DNA from: Actinomadura macrotermitis
GTDB lineage: Bacteria > Actinomycetota > Actinomycetes > Streptosporangiales > Streptosporangiaceae
Assembly (NCBI RefSeq): GCF_009604375.1
Contig: NZ_WEGH01000003.1
Coordinates: 682,001 to 746,000, forward strand
Direction: 5' to 3'
DNA: 64,000 nucleotides
Shown one piece after another: positions 8,616 through 17,098 of the stretch. The translations under genes and the position numbers were made by a program. The notes below the pieces were generated by a model. It saw only the letters and a program-made list of their open reading frames with translations. It made no database searches and was not told the DNA's origin. Every line of letters begins with the position of its first letter. Positions within the stretch are counted from its first letter, which is position 1.

Positions 8616-9437
8616 ATGTCGCGCGAGGAATGGCAGAAGCGCGGAGGCCGGTTCGGGGAGGGGGCCAAGGTCTATGACAGGACCAGGCCCGGCTACCCCC
8701 TCGACAGTGTCCGCTGGACGCTGGGCGAGAAGCCGCGCACGGTACTGGACCTGGGGGCGGGCACCGGCATCTTGACCCGGGTCCTGCTCGAGGAGGGCCA
8801 TCACGTCACGGCGGCCGAACCCGACGAGGCCATGCGCGAGATGATCGGCGCCTCCTCCGCCGAGCTGAGCGTGCTGCCCAGCTCCGCGGAGAAGATCGCC
8901 CTGCCGGACGGCAGCGTGGACGCCGTGCTCGCCAGCCACGCCTACCACTGGTTCGACCCGGAGCCGGCGCACGCGGAGATCGCGCGCGTGCTGCGGCCCG
9001 GCGGCCTGTTCGCCGCGCTGTGGAACCTGCGCGACGAGAGCGTCCCGTGGTCGGCGGAGCTGAGCCGGATCCTCAGCGACGAGGACGCCGGCACCGACCC
9101 CGAGACCCCTGCCGCGATCATGCTGCACGGCGCGCTCGGCGCGCTGCGCGACGGGGACCCCGACCGGCTGTCCGGCTGGCTGCGCCACCCCACGTTCGGC
9201 CCGCGGTTCAGCGCCATCGAGCAGGGCTTCTTCCCGCACAGCGAGACGACGACCGCGGCGGCCCTGCTCGATCTCATCACCTCGCGCTCCTACTACCTCA
9301 ATTCCTCTCCCGAACGCCGTGAAGAGATCGAAGAACAGGTCAAGCGACTCACCGACACGCATCCGGATCTCGCGGGCCGGGAGGAATTCGAGCTACCGTA
9401 CGTGACGGTCGTCTTCAAGGCCGTCCGGCCGGCCTAA
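8616..9437 (+). CDS. Class I SAM-dependent methyltransferase
   Basis: The start at ATG 8616 is preceded by GAGGAGG and lies 10 bases after the oxidoreductase stop, so the genes are surely co-transcribed. The 273-residue protein has the class I motif I, TVLDLGAGTGILTR, near residue 45, an acidic AEPDEAM at the end of strand 2, the SAEKIALPDGSVDAVLASHAYHWFD motif, and VLRPGGLFAALWN, all typical of the Methyltransf_11 (UbiE/Tam-like) group. It should transfer a methyl group from SAM to a small molecule in the cytoplasm. Context suggests the product of the flanking oxidoreductase and ligase. It is not closely similar to the two leftward methyltransferases of this cluster. Confidence 0.88.
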   Translation: MSREEWQKRGGRFGEGAKVYDRTRPGYPLDSVRWTLGEKPRTVLDLGAGTGILTRVLLEEGHHVTAAEPDEAMREMIGASSAELSVLPSSAEKIALPDGSVDAVLASHAYHWFDPEPAHAEIARVLRPGGLFAALWNLRDESVPWSAELSRILSDEDAGTDPETPAAIMLHGALGALRDGDPDRLSGWLRHPTFGPRFSAIEQGFFPHSETTTAAALLDLITSRSYYLNSSPERREEIEEQVKRLTDTHPDLAGREEFELPYVTVVFKAVRPA

Positions 9438-9466
9438 CCGCACATCAGCTCGGCAATGGGGTCAAC

Positions 9467-11215
9467 ATGCTCGCACCCACCGAACCGTCCATTTATCGCA
9501 CAAAGGACGGCAAGGACATTCGCTGGGCCGGGTTCTTCACCGGGCACCGCGTCATGAGCGGGCAAGAGGTCGCCGCGTTCGCGCCGCCGCTGCTCGGCAT
9601 CGACGCCTCCGCCGTTCCGAATGCGGCGGAGGAGAAGTTCATTTCGCACTATGCGCAGCCGGGCACGGAAAATCCGGCGCTGCTCCTGCATTCCGCCACC
9701 GCGACGCTACGGGCGTTCGAGGGCGACCTGGCCGAGGCGGCGGCCGGCCGCGACCCCCACGACGTGGCCACCTATGTCGAGGCCCGGTCCGCCTTCCTCG
9801 GCACGGCGAACGACCTGGCGGTCGGGCGCACCGCGCCGTGGCGGGAGGCGGTCACGCTCTGGGGGGTGCCCTTCGTCGACATCGGCGACCGGAGCCACTA
9901 CTACCTGAGTCAGGCGCTCCTCGCGCTGGCCCTCGCCCACGAGGAGGGCGCCGGCACGCCGCTCGGCGAGGTCATCGAGTGGCTGCGCACGCACCCCGAC
10001 GCGGTGGTCCGCGTGTACGCGCTCGACCTGGAGATGCAGATCTTCCTGCTGTGGCTGCTGGGCAAGGCGGGGCTGACCCGGCTGAGCACCGACGCGAACA
10101 AGCCGGTGGTCGCCCAGCGGTGGAACCGCAAACGGCACGTCCATCCGACCGTCGCGGCGGCCCGCACCGTGGCGGCGCAGGACGACGCCGAGGCGCTGCT
10201 CGAACGCGAGCAGTCGCTCAGCGAGGCCCATGAGCGGCTCGGCCTGCGGATCCCCGTGCTGCCGGGCTACACGGTGCTGCGCGCGGGCGTGTCGCCCGAC
10301 GCCTTCGTCGCCGACGTGCTGGCCGCCGCGGAACTGCTGCGCACCCGGTACGGCCTGGAGCGGGCCGCGCTCAAGCCGAGCGAGGCGGGAGACGGCGCCC
10401 GGATCGTGGGGAACCTCGACCTGGCCGACCACGAGCGGCTCGCGGCCGAAGCCCGCGCGGCCCACGCGCACGGCGACGACCATCTGCTCGAGGCATGGGT
10501 CGACTTCCTCACGGTGGACCTCGGCGGCACCGTCCTGCCGGTCGTCCCTTCAGGACATTTCCGCAACGGGCGCGTCGCCGACGGGATCACCCTCCAGACG
10601 CTCAACGGCTACACCTGGTCCGGGAACGGGTACCTCGACGAATCCGCGTGGACCGACCTCGCCCTGCCGATCGGGACCTACCGCACGATCCGGGCGTCGC
10701 TGGAGGCCGTGCGGGAAGCGTTCCTCGGCCCCCGGAGCGTCCTGGACGGAAGCCACCGGGGCCTGGCCACCGGCGGTGTCGACTTCGCCGTGGGCAGGGT
10801 CGGCGGACGGTTCGGCGACCGGCTGCTGGTGGGGGCGATCGACTTCAACCTGTCGTCGCACGGAGCCGAATACCTCCGGGCCTTCCGGGACGTCGCGCAC
10901 CGGGCGGGCGTGACCGACCGGTACGCGGTCACCCGCGTGTTCCAGCCTCCGGCGGCCCAGACGCTCGCCCGCATGGAGGCCACCGCCGCCGCCATGACGC
11001 CCCCGCAGGGCCTGCTGCGCGCCATCGCCTGCGTGCCGCGGCGGTGGGGAATGGTCGCCGCCACCGGGCCCGACCCGTCCACGGCCTCCCGGCGCGTCGG
11101 CGAGCTGGTCGCGGCGCTCACCGCCCGCGACGGCCCCTCCACCGGGCGGCACGCCCTCGTCCCCTCACAAGAGGGCGAGGCCGCCGAGGGAACACAGCCA
11201 ACAGCCTGCCCCTAG
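9467..11215 (+). CDS. Probable ATP-grasp ligase of the metabolite operon
   Basis: The protein has 582 residues. The C-terminal half looks like a divergent ATP-grasp fold: ALKPSEAGDGARIV with the nucleotide-binding Lys303, a hinge-like DDHLLEAWVDF (Glu342), GGVDFAVG (Asp439) and AIDFNLSSHGAEYL, where Asp459 and Asn461 would bind Mg. The N-terminal 270 residues could be the pre-ATP-grasp part (TDANKPVVAQRWNRK near 210) plus an alpha-helical extension. ATP-grasp enzymes join a carboxylate to an amine via an acyl phosphate, so it could make the amide of the pathway product. It lies 29 bases after the methyltransferase. Its stop codon TAG is the insertion point of the 5.9-kb mobile unit; the codon is rebuilt by the TA duplication, so the protein is intact. 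The assignment is by motif only. Confidence 0.55.
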   Translation: MLAPTEPSIYRTKDGKDIRWAGFFTGHRVMSGQEVAAFAPPLLGIDASAVPNAAEEKFISHYAQPGTENPALLLHSATATLRAFEGDLAEAAAGRDPHDVATYVEARSAFLGTANDLAVGRTAPWREAVTLWGVPFVDIGDRSHYYLSQALLALALAHEEGAGTPLGEVIEWLRTHPDAVVRVYALDLEMQIFLLWLLGKAGLTRLSTDANKPVVAQRWNRKRHVHPTVAAARTVAAQDDAEALLEREQSLSEAHERLGLRIPVLPGYTVLRAGVSPDAFVADVLAAAELLRTRYGLERAALKPSEAGDGARIVGNLDLADHERLAAEARAAHAHGDDHLLEAWVDFLTVDLGGTVLPVVPSGHFRNGRVADGITLQTLNGYTWSGNGYLDESAWTDLALPIGTYRTIRASLEAVREAFLGPRSVLDGSHRGLATGGVDFAVGRVGGRFGDRLLVGAIDFNLSSHGAEYLRAFRDVAHRAGVTDRYAVTRVFQPPAAQTLARMEATAAAMTPPQGLLRAIACVPRRWGMVAATGPDPSTASRRVGELVAALTARDGPSTGRHALVPSQEGEAAEGTQPTACP

Positions 11216-11231
11216 GTTCTGTCGTCAAAGT
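11215..11231 (+). repeat. Left terminal inverted repeat of the 5.9-kb unit
   Basis: The 17 bases GGTTCTGTCGTCAAAGT are repeated inverted at 17082-17098. They directly follow the TA that forms part of the ATP-grasp stop codon. Confidence 0.85.
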
Positions 11232-11261
11232 GGATGCGGCCGGCTTGCCCGGTGGTAATCC

Positions 11262-11639
11262 ATGGGTGTGGTTCGTCGTCATGAACCGACCGATGTCGAA
11301 TGGGTGCCGTTGGAACCGCTGCCGCCGCAGCGGATGGGTCGGCCCCGGACGCGCCCTGATCACGTGGTGGCCGACAAGGGCTACAGCAGTCGGGAGATCC
11401 GGGTGTACCTGCGGCGACGCGGGATCGGCGCAACGATTCCCCAGCGTGCCGATCAGGTTGCAGGCCGGGTCCGCCGCGGCTCGCGCGGTGGACGGCCACC
11501 GGCCTTCGACGCCGAGATCTACAAACGTCGCAACGTGGTGGAGCGCTGCTTCGACCAGCTCAAGCACTGGCGCGGCATCGCCACCCGCTACGACAAGACC
11601 GCCGAGTCCTACCAGGCCGCCCTACTAAGGTGGCGGTGA
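11262..11639 (+). pseudogene. IS5-family transposase with large internal deletion
   Basis: The 125-codon frame keeps the N-terminal DUF4096-like start (HEPTDVEWVPLEPLPP) and the C-terminal DDE part: DHVVADKGYSS with an Asp, then GRPPAFDAEIYKRRNVVERCFDQLKHWRGIATRYDKTAESY, which carries the catalytic Glu in the VERCF helix. The middle, with the first catalytic Asp, is missing. Family members have about 260-280 residues. The IS remnant spans 11215-11649. Its left terminal repeat is whole, but the right one has lost its last bases where an exonuclease fragment begins. Confidence 0.85.
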
Positions 11640-11649
11640 ACTTTGACGA

Positions 11650-12018
11650 TCCGGATAACGGGGGCTTGGACGACCCCTATCGCACCGACGGCACCCGGCT
11701 GGAGGAGCAGACCGCCCTGCTGACGCGGCAGCACTGCGATCTGCTGGTGCTGCAGGAGTGCAAGTGGGACAAGTTCGGCAGTCGGCGCCTGAACGACCTC
11801 GCGGCCGCGCTGGGCGTGACCGGCCGGGTCCTGGTGCCCTCGCAACGCTACGGTTGCGACCTGGCGATGCTGGTCCGCGAGACCGATCGGCTGCGGGTTC
11901 TGGAAGAACGCCACGACCGCAGCAGCGGAGCGTTCTGGCACACCCTGGCCGTCCTGCGGATCCACGTCGGAGGCGAGTGTGTCGATCCTGTAAGGGTCTG
12001 CAGGCCCCCACGAGGGTA
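11650..12018 (+). pseudogene. Endonuclease/exonuclease/phosphatase-family fragment
   Basis: The frame has no start of its own because it emerges from the IS remnant. It encodes RLEEQTALLTRQHCDLLVLQECKWD followed by RLNDLAAALGVTGR and a GCDLAMLVR segment, matching the first 110 residues of the EEP metal-dependent nuclease fold, including the LQEC Glu that binds the metal. The match stops near 11970 and the remaining two thirds of the domain are absent. It is a passenger fragment left by rearrangement inside the mobile unit. Confidence 0.65.
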
Positions 12019-12058
12019 GGCAGGTGTGCGAGCCCTCGAAGCTCGGAGGTGCATTCAC

Positions 12059-14107
12059 ATGAATGCTGAGCATGCTCAGTCCGACTCGTCCTCCGATAAG
12101 CCGTGGAGTCCTGTACAGCTGCTGCACGAGCTGGTCTCGGACAAGGGGCGCTGCGATCCCTTCCCCGTCTATGAGCGGTTCCGGGCTCTGGGGCCGGCGG
12201 TGAAGGTGCCCTGGGGAGGGTTCCTGGTCACCTCCAATATGTTGTGCCGCGAGGTGTTGACCAGTAAGGACTGGCTCAACGTTGATCCGCGATGGCGGAG
12301 CGCACACACATCCGGTTCGGCGCGGGCAGGGGTCGACTTCGTTGAGAACACCGTTTTGGCGGCGAACGCTCCCGAGCACGCTTCGCTGAGAAAGAGCTTT
12401 GACGGATTCCTGCCCACGCGGATGGCGCAGGGGGCGCGTCCGATGATCACGGATTTGGTGCATCAGGGCCTGGACGCCTTCCAGGCGCGGCTGGCGGCGG
12501 AAGGCACTGCCGACTTCGCCGAGCTGATGAGCTCGTGGCTACCGACGGCGGTCGTGTGCAGCCTGCTGGGGCTGCCGCGCACCGACGAGGCCATGCTGCG
12601 GCAGATGAGTCATGACATGGCTTATGTCCTGGACTTGTCGCCAGACGCGCACAAGCTGCGCCGCGCCGACTGCGCTGCCTTGATGTGGGAGGCGTACTGG
12701 CGGTATCTGCGGACAGAGCCGCGGTCACGGCTGCCCGAGGATGGAGTGCTGGCCCGATGGCTGGACTCCGGGGACGCCGCCGATCTTGACGAACGACGCG
12801 TGTCGGCGATGGTCGGCGTGACGATCGTAGGCGGGCATGAGACTACTGCAGGCCTGCTCTCGAACGGTTTGGTCGCGCTGCTGCACCATCCCGAGCAGGC
12901 CGCATGGCTACGCGCGCACCCTGACTGCGCGCCCGCCGCGGTGGAGGAGCTCCTGAGGTTCGTGTCGCCGGCTCAGTTGATCACCCGCTATGCCGCGTGT
13001 GACACGGAACTGGGCGATGAACCGGTCAAGGCCGGGCAACTGGCCCACGCGGTTCTGGCGGCCGCCAACCGCGACCCGGAGGTCTTCGCCGACCCCGCTC
13101 AGCTCGACCTGTCCCGCAAGCCCGGCAGGCACCTGGCGATGGGGGCGGGAGCCCACTATTGCGTGGGGGCGACACTGGCCCGGCTGGAGGCCGAGGTGTT
13201 GTTCCCCCTCCTGCTGGAGCGGTGTCCAGGGCTCGCCTTGGCAGGCGCTCCCGTCTACAGCGACAATCTCGCCTACCGCGGCGTGCTGTCGATGCCTTTG
13301 CGCGTCGACAGCGCCGTGGCTCCCGCGGGCGCGTCCGGACACCTGGCCAGGCTTGCGGACGCGGCGACAACGGATGAACGCGTCGTCAGCAGTACCGACG
13401 GGCCGGTGCTCACGGTCACCCTTAATCGACCTGACAGCGGCAATAGGCTGGACGCGGCGATGCTGGCCGGGCTCTACCGCGTGTTCGACGGGGTTGCCAG
13501 CCGCAGCGATATCCGGGTCGTGGTCCTCGCGGGCGCCGGGACGACGTTCGGCGTCGGCATCGACATCGCCGAACTGAAGCGGCTCGCCAAGTCAGATCCG
13601 GCGCGGATCCGCGAGATCACAGAGCAGGCCGACCGTGTCTGCAGCGCCATTCGCGCTACTCCGCAGATAACCATCGCCCGGGTGCACGGTCACGTGGTGG
13701 GGGCTGGAATCGCGCTTGCGGCCTGCTGTGATCTGCGGATCGCGGCTGACACCGCCTCCTTCAGGCTGCCCGAGATGACCATGGGGATGCCGATGGCCTG
13801 GGGCGGTGTCCTCAGCCGGCTGATCGCCGAAATGGGGACTGCGCGCGTCCGGGAGATGGTGCTGTTCGGTGACCGGGTGGACGCCGCCACCGCTCGCCGC
13901 TACGGGCTGGTCCATCAGATAACGGGCGAGGACGAACTCGAGCGCACCAGCCAGAAGCGGGCGCGGCGGCTCAGCCGCAAGAACGCCGCTGCCATCGCCA
14001 CGACGAAGAAGCTCCTCAACGCATTGGAGCCTTCTTATTCCAACGTCGATGCGGAGGTCCTCGCGGCCGCGTTCCTGAGCGGCCAGAGCCCTAGGCAGGC
14101 GAGGTAG
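12059..14107 (+). CDS. Cytochrome P450-crotonase fusion protein
   Basis: The ATG at 12059 has GGAGG nine bases upstream and gives 682 residues. Residues 1-420 are a class I bacterial P450: the I-helix VGGHETTAG, the K-helix EELLRF (ExxR), and the heme loop MGAGAHYCVG with Cys368, in which Met replaces the usual Phe. Residues about 440-680 are a complete crotonase fold: LTVTLNRPDSGNRLDAAM, the oxyanion-hole segments GTTFGVGIDIAEL and HGHVVGAGIALAACCDLRIA, and SFRLPEMTMGMP. Of the two catalytic Glu of enoyl-CoA hydratase, the one in GGGCEL is replaced (GAGIAL), while the one in LPEM is kept. This suggests an isomerase-like or other crotonase reaction. The two halves join without a frame break. 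Redox partners are not encoded nearby. The gene is inside the mobile unit. Confidence 0.9.
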   Translation: MNAEHAQSDSSSDKPWSPVQLLHELVSDKGRCDPFPVYERFRALGPAVKVPWGGFLVTSNMLCREVLTSKDWLNVDPRWRSAHTSGSARAGVDFVENTVLAANAPEHASLRKSFDGFLPTRMAQGARPMITDLVHQGLDAFQARLAAEGTADFAELMSSWLPTAVVCSLLGLPRTDEAMLRQMSHDMAYVLDLSPDAHKLRRADCAALMWEAYWRYLRTEPRSRLPEDGVLARWLDSGDAADLDERRVSAMVGVTIVGGHETTAGLLSNGLVALLHHPEQAAWLRAHPDCAPAAVEELLRFVSPAQLITRYAACDTELGDEPVKAGQLAHAVLAAANRDPEVFADPAQLDLSRKPGRHLAMGAGAHYCVGATLARLEAEVLFPLLLERCPGLALAGAPVYSDNLAYRGVLSMPLRVDSAVAPAGASGHLARLADAATTDERVVSSTDGPVLTVTLNRPDSGNRLDAAMLAGLYRVFDGVASRSDIRVVVLAGAGTTFGVGIDIAELKRLAKSDPARIREITEQADRVCSAIRATPQITIARVHGHVVGAGIALAACCDLRIAADTASFRLPEMTMGMPMAWGGVLSRLIAEMGTARVREMVLFGDRVDAATARRYGLVHQITGEDELERTSQKRARRLSRKNAAAIATTKKLLNALEPSYSNVDAEVLAAAFLSGQSPRQAR

Positions 14108-14140
14108 CAGCCGCCGTAGCGCCATCTCTCACCGAAGTGC

Positions 14141-15412
14141 TCAGCCGGCGCCTGCGACTTTGAACCTGCTGAATCCGCGGAAAGCGAGGCCGGGGCGGTA
14201 TTCGACGTCGGTCACCTGCAGCCCCTGGGGGAACAAGTCGAACAGTGCCTCCAGGAAGACCTGTGCTTCCATCCGAGCCAATTGCGCACCGATGCACAGG
14301 TGAGCGCCGTACCCGAACGCCAGGTGGTCGGTCTCGTCGCGCCGTACCTCGAAGCGGTCGGGCTCATCGAAGATCGCCGGATCTCGGTTGGCCATCGCAT
14401 GGAGGATGTAGGCAAGCTGACCGCGCCGGAACGGGTGTCCGCCGATGAAGGTGTCGTCCAATGCCACCCGGGTGTCCAAAAGCGTGGGCGACTCGAACCT
14501 CAGCGTCTCCTCCACCGCCCGGGGGATGAGAGCCCGATCGTGGCGGAGCAGGGCGTCTTGATCTGGATACCGGTGCAGCAGATACACCAGGTTGGGAAGC
14601 AGGAAAGAGGTGGTCTCCCAGCCTGCCGTCAAAAGGATCACAGTGATGAGGAAGGCGATGTCGTCAGGGTGGTTGTTCTCCTGGCGGCGCAGTTTCGCAA
14701 GAAGTCCCCGGGGCGCGGCCTCGGCACCGTGCAGGTAGTCATGCAGGACCGACGTCGCCTCGTCGGCTTTGCGCAGTACCGAAGGGGACGGCGAGATCTC
14801 GTGGCAGGAGGCGATGTCAACCGCCCACTGCTGCAGCATATCGGCATCGCCAAGATCGAGCCCGAGCACTTCGCAGACCGCGAAGACAGGCAGCCGGTCG
14901 GCAATCGCACAAGCGAAATCGGCGTCGAGAAGCCCGGCCCTGAACCGGTGCAGTTCCCGGTAGGTGATCTCCGCCAGCGCCGCGCGGCGACGCTCGATCG
15001 CTCTTCGCGACAGCGCAGGGATCATGCACCTGCGATGCCGCTGGTGATCAGCGCCGTTCAAGCCGAGCGCGGTACCCAAGAACGCGACCCGGCTACGGTG
15101 CGTCCGCCATCCCTGCAGCCGCGCATCCGACCAGTCGGCGTCGATGACGCCCCACTTTGCGCTCTTCAGCACCTCCGCGCAGGGCTCGTACCCGGTGACC
15201 AGCACAATGCCGTCGCTCCCCACCAGCACGGGCCCTTCTGCCGCCAGTTCCGTCAGCAGCGGATACGGATCGCGACGCGCGCGGGGATGCTTCAAACCGA
15301 TCAGCGCCCTGGACGCAGAGAACTTCCTCGATGTTCCGGCCGCACTCGAACGAATCCTGTCCGAGCTAGCATGGTCTTCTTCGGGAAGCTGGTCTGGCGC
15401 TTCGTTCGGCAT
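14141..15412 (-). CDS. Cytochrome P450
   Basis: The 423-residue protein (start ATG 15412, AGGAG close upstream) has all P450 landmarks: LLTAGWETTSF in the I-helix, EETLRFESP (ExxR), and the heme-binding FGYGAHLCIG followed by AQLARMEA. It is a soluble, ferredoxin-dependent bacterial P450 of ordinary length. Its 3' end faces the P450-crotonase gene with only 33 bases between the stop codons, so the pair is convergent. The open frame extends 51 codons further upstream without a good start. It probably hydroxylates or otherwise oxidises the metabolite of this locus. No ferredoxin gene is near. Confidence 0.92.
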   Translation of the reverse strand: MPNEAPDQLPEEDHASSDRIRSSAAGTSRKFSASRALIGLKHPRARRDPYPLLTELAAEGPVLVGSDGIVLVTGYEPCAEVLKSAKWGVIDADWSDARLQGWRTHRSRVAFLGTALGLNGADHQRHRRCMIPALSRRAIERRRAALAEITYRELHRFRAGLLDADFACAIADRLPVFAVCEVLGLDLGDADMLQQWAVDIASCHEISPSPSVLRKADEATSVLHDYLHGAEAAPRGLLAKLRRQENNHPDDIAFLITVILLTAGWETTSFLLPNLVYLLHRYPDQDALLRHDRALIPRAVEETLRFESPTLLDTRVALDDTFIGGHPFRRGQLAYILHAMANRDPAIFDEPDRFEVRRDETDHLAFGYGAHLCIGAQLARMEAQVFLEALFDLFPQGLQVTDVEYRPGLAFRGFSRFKVAGAG

Positions 15413-15534
15413 ACTCCTACTGCCCTTCGACCGAACCGGATGTTGCACATCCAGATCGCCGATCGCCACCGTTTGAGAATCACGGGTAACTGGATCCGAG
15501 CTGCCCTCATCGATGGAAATTACGAGTCGGCCGA

Positions 15535-16020
15535 TCAGTAAGGCCTTTTGCTGATGTCGGGCCACATCAGCTTGGTGCGCCGCTCTTGCATACGCACCTC
15601 TTCCTGGTAGTACTCCACCCAGTCGTCAACGACTTGATCGTCATGCCCGAGCAGCCTGTTGGCTTTCCGGATACGGGCCAGTTCGCCGGGCTCCAGCTTC
15701 CCGTCGGTCGAGCAGGCACGGATCGCGTCATAGATGAGGACCCGGCTGCAGGCGGTGGCGGCTTCGCTCTGCGACAGGATCGACTCAAGCGACTCCTGTC
15801 CGTCGTATGCGTCCAAGGTCTCGATCAACTCTTGGGGGCTGCCGAAGGCGGCGAAGTAGCCTTTGACCCATTCGCGCTGCTCCTGTGAGATCTCTCCGCC
15901 GCCGGCGGCGCAGGTCAGGAGCGCCTTCCCGTACTGCTCCTTGTCGTGGACAGTCGGCTCGGTCTCGAAAGACCAATCCTTCCGGAGAAGCCATGCAGAA
16001 CCGAGTTCTTTGACGTCCAT
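15535..16020 (-). CDS. TerB-like helical hypothetical protein
   Basis: The 161-residue acidic protein starts at ATG 16020 behind GGGAGAG and ends 122 bases before the P450 start, so the two probably share a promoter. It is all-helical in appearance. The segment DAIRACSTDGKLEPGELARIRKANRLLG resembles the metal-binding helix-turn of TerB-like (DUF533/TerB) domains, with Asp and Glu residues in order. No membrane segment or signal peptide is present. TerB-like proteins are associated with stress or membrane processes and their chemistry is unknown. Its tight link to a P450 inside a mobile unit is unusual. Confidence 0.55.
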   Translation of the reverse strand: MDVKELGSAWLLRKDWSFETEPTVHDKEQYGKALLTCAAGGGEISQEQREWVKGYFAAFGSPQELIETLDAYDGQESLESILSQSEAATACSRVLIYDAIRACSTDGKLEPGELARIRKANRLLGHDDQVVDDWVEYYQEEVRMQERRTKLMWPDISKRPY

Positions 16021-16561
16021 TCGATCTCTCCCTGGATCCCGCGAAGATTTCCCATCTCTCTAAATTATTTACCTGTCATCCACCAATGTCACCCGACAGA
16101 CCCAAAGATCTACCAACAATCTTCCCGCCTTCTGTATCGACCCACAATGAAATGAGTAATATAGCGGCGGGCAACCGGTCAGCTTGAATATCGGCTGCCC
16201 CACCTCCCGACTCACTCCGATTTAACGTAAATCGCATACTGGTTCGAACGGATGCGTTGCGCCGAGAACCGCGTCGGAAAGGTCGAAGTCCAGCAGGTGA
16301 CCTGCGCCAAGCGCGGTGGCCGCAGACCGTGGGTGCCGCTGTGGTGGCAGGACTTGGGCGGCTGCGACCACGCCGACGCTGTCAGCGTCGGACCACTGGA
16401 GGGCTGTTCCCTACCCGCCGCCTCATCTGCGAGAACACCCGCACCTGGCGCGGCACCTGTCACCGACCGCCTCAGGATCAAATGCTCGCTCAGAGCTCCT
16501 AGCAAAATGATCACTACGGCCTTGGCTGTGACGGGCTGGCGGTTTGCTCCTTCTCTGTTCT
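16021..16561. other. AT-richer intergenic stretch
   Basis: Bases 16021-16240 are AT-richer than the surroundings (TAAATTATTTACC, TAATATAGC) and probably hold the promoter of the leftward TerB-like/P450 pair. From 16250 to 16560 there are open frames on both strands, but none matches a family I recognise, and codon bias is poor. It looks like rearranged debris. Confidence 0.4.
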
Positions 16562-16784
16562 GGGCGACGCCCCCGAGTCCGTCGCGCTGGAGAAGCAGCT
16601 CCTGGAGCAGCTCGGCACCGGCCGCGTCCGGACCCCGGAGGAACTGGCCGCCTTCTTCGACGGCCTGGAGATCCTGCCGCCCGGCCTCGTCCCGCTGCCG
16701 CTGTGGCGCCCCGAGCAGGCCATCCTCGACGCCAGCACCATCGACGTCCGCTTCATGACGGGCGGTGTCGGCCGCAAGCCCTGA
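16562..16784 (+). pseudogene. C-terminal fragment of a DUF574-type SAM methyltransferase
   Basis: The frame reads VALEKQLLEQLGTGRVRTPEELAAFFDGLEI, then LPPGLVPLPLWRPEQ, and ends GGVGRKP-stop. This is the closing part of the S-adenosyl methyltransferase family (pfam04672, DUF574), in which FFDGLEL..PGLV..WRP and a GGVGRK tail are conserved. The preceding 190 or so residues with the SAM site are missing, so this is a remnant. Confidence 0.7.
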
Positions 16785-16905
16785 CGTTCACGCCGACCCG
16801 GTCCAGGGGTGTGTCGCACTCCCCGGACCGGCGAATCGAGTGAGGCGACTCAGGCATCGCCTCCGATCCGGCCGGACGCAATGTCATGGCCGATGGCGCC
16901 TATCA

Positions 16906-17098
16906 GCCGGGTCCGCCGCGGCTCGCGCGGTGGACGGCCACCGGCCTTCGACGCCGAGATCTACAAACGTCGCAACGTGGTGGAGCGCTGCTTCGACCAG
17001 CTCAAGCACTGGCGCGGCATCGCCACCCCCTACGACAAGACCGCCGAGTCCTACCAGGCCGCCCTACTAAGGTGGCGGTGAACTTTGACGACAGAACC
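16906..17098 (+). mobile_element. Right-end remnant of the IS5-like element
   Basis: Bases 16906-17091 repeat 11464-11649 with one mismatch noticed (C for G at the codon before YDKTAES). This copy continues through the complete right terminal repeat to 17098, followed by TA. Only the C-terminal part of the transposase (GRPPAFDAEIYKRRNVVERCF onward) is left. It is in the same orientation as the left copy. Confidence 0.85.
17082..17098 (-). repeat. Right terminal inverted repeat of the 5.9-kb unit
   Basis: This is the exact inverted copy of the 17 bases at 11215-11231. It is followed by TA and then GGCTTTCGCG, which restores the pre-insertion sequence. Confidence 0.85.

Larger units (their letters stand above)
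11215..17098. mobile_element. 5.9-kb composite-transposon-like unit carrying two P450 genes
   Basis: The unit begins with GGTTCTGTCGTCAAAGT at 11215 and ends with its exact inverted copy at 17098. It is flanked on both sides by TA (11213-11214 and 17099-17100) within CTAG, the target preference of IS5-group elements. Each end holds a remnant of the same IS in the same orientation, and these share about 185 bases with one mismatch seen. Inside are an exonuclease remnant, the P450-crotonase fusion, a P450, a TerB-like protein and a methyltransferase remnant. An unoccupied version of the target (CCCTAGGC) is present in the second copy of the flanking repeat near 21239, which supports insertion as a unit or collapse of two insertions. 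Neither IS copy can make transposase now. Confidence 0.7.

Noticed and set aside
16250..16515. Open frames on both strands between the TerB-like gene and the methyltransferase remnant
   Set aside because: No family pattern, poor codon bias and no ribosome binding site. Treated as rearranged DNA.
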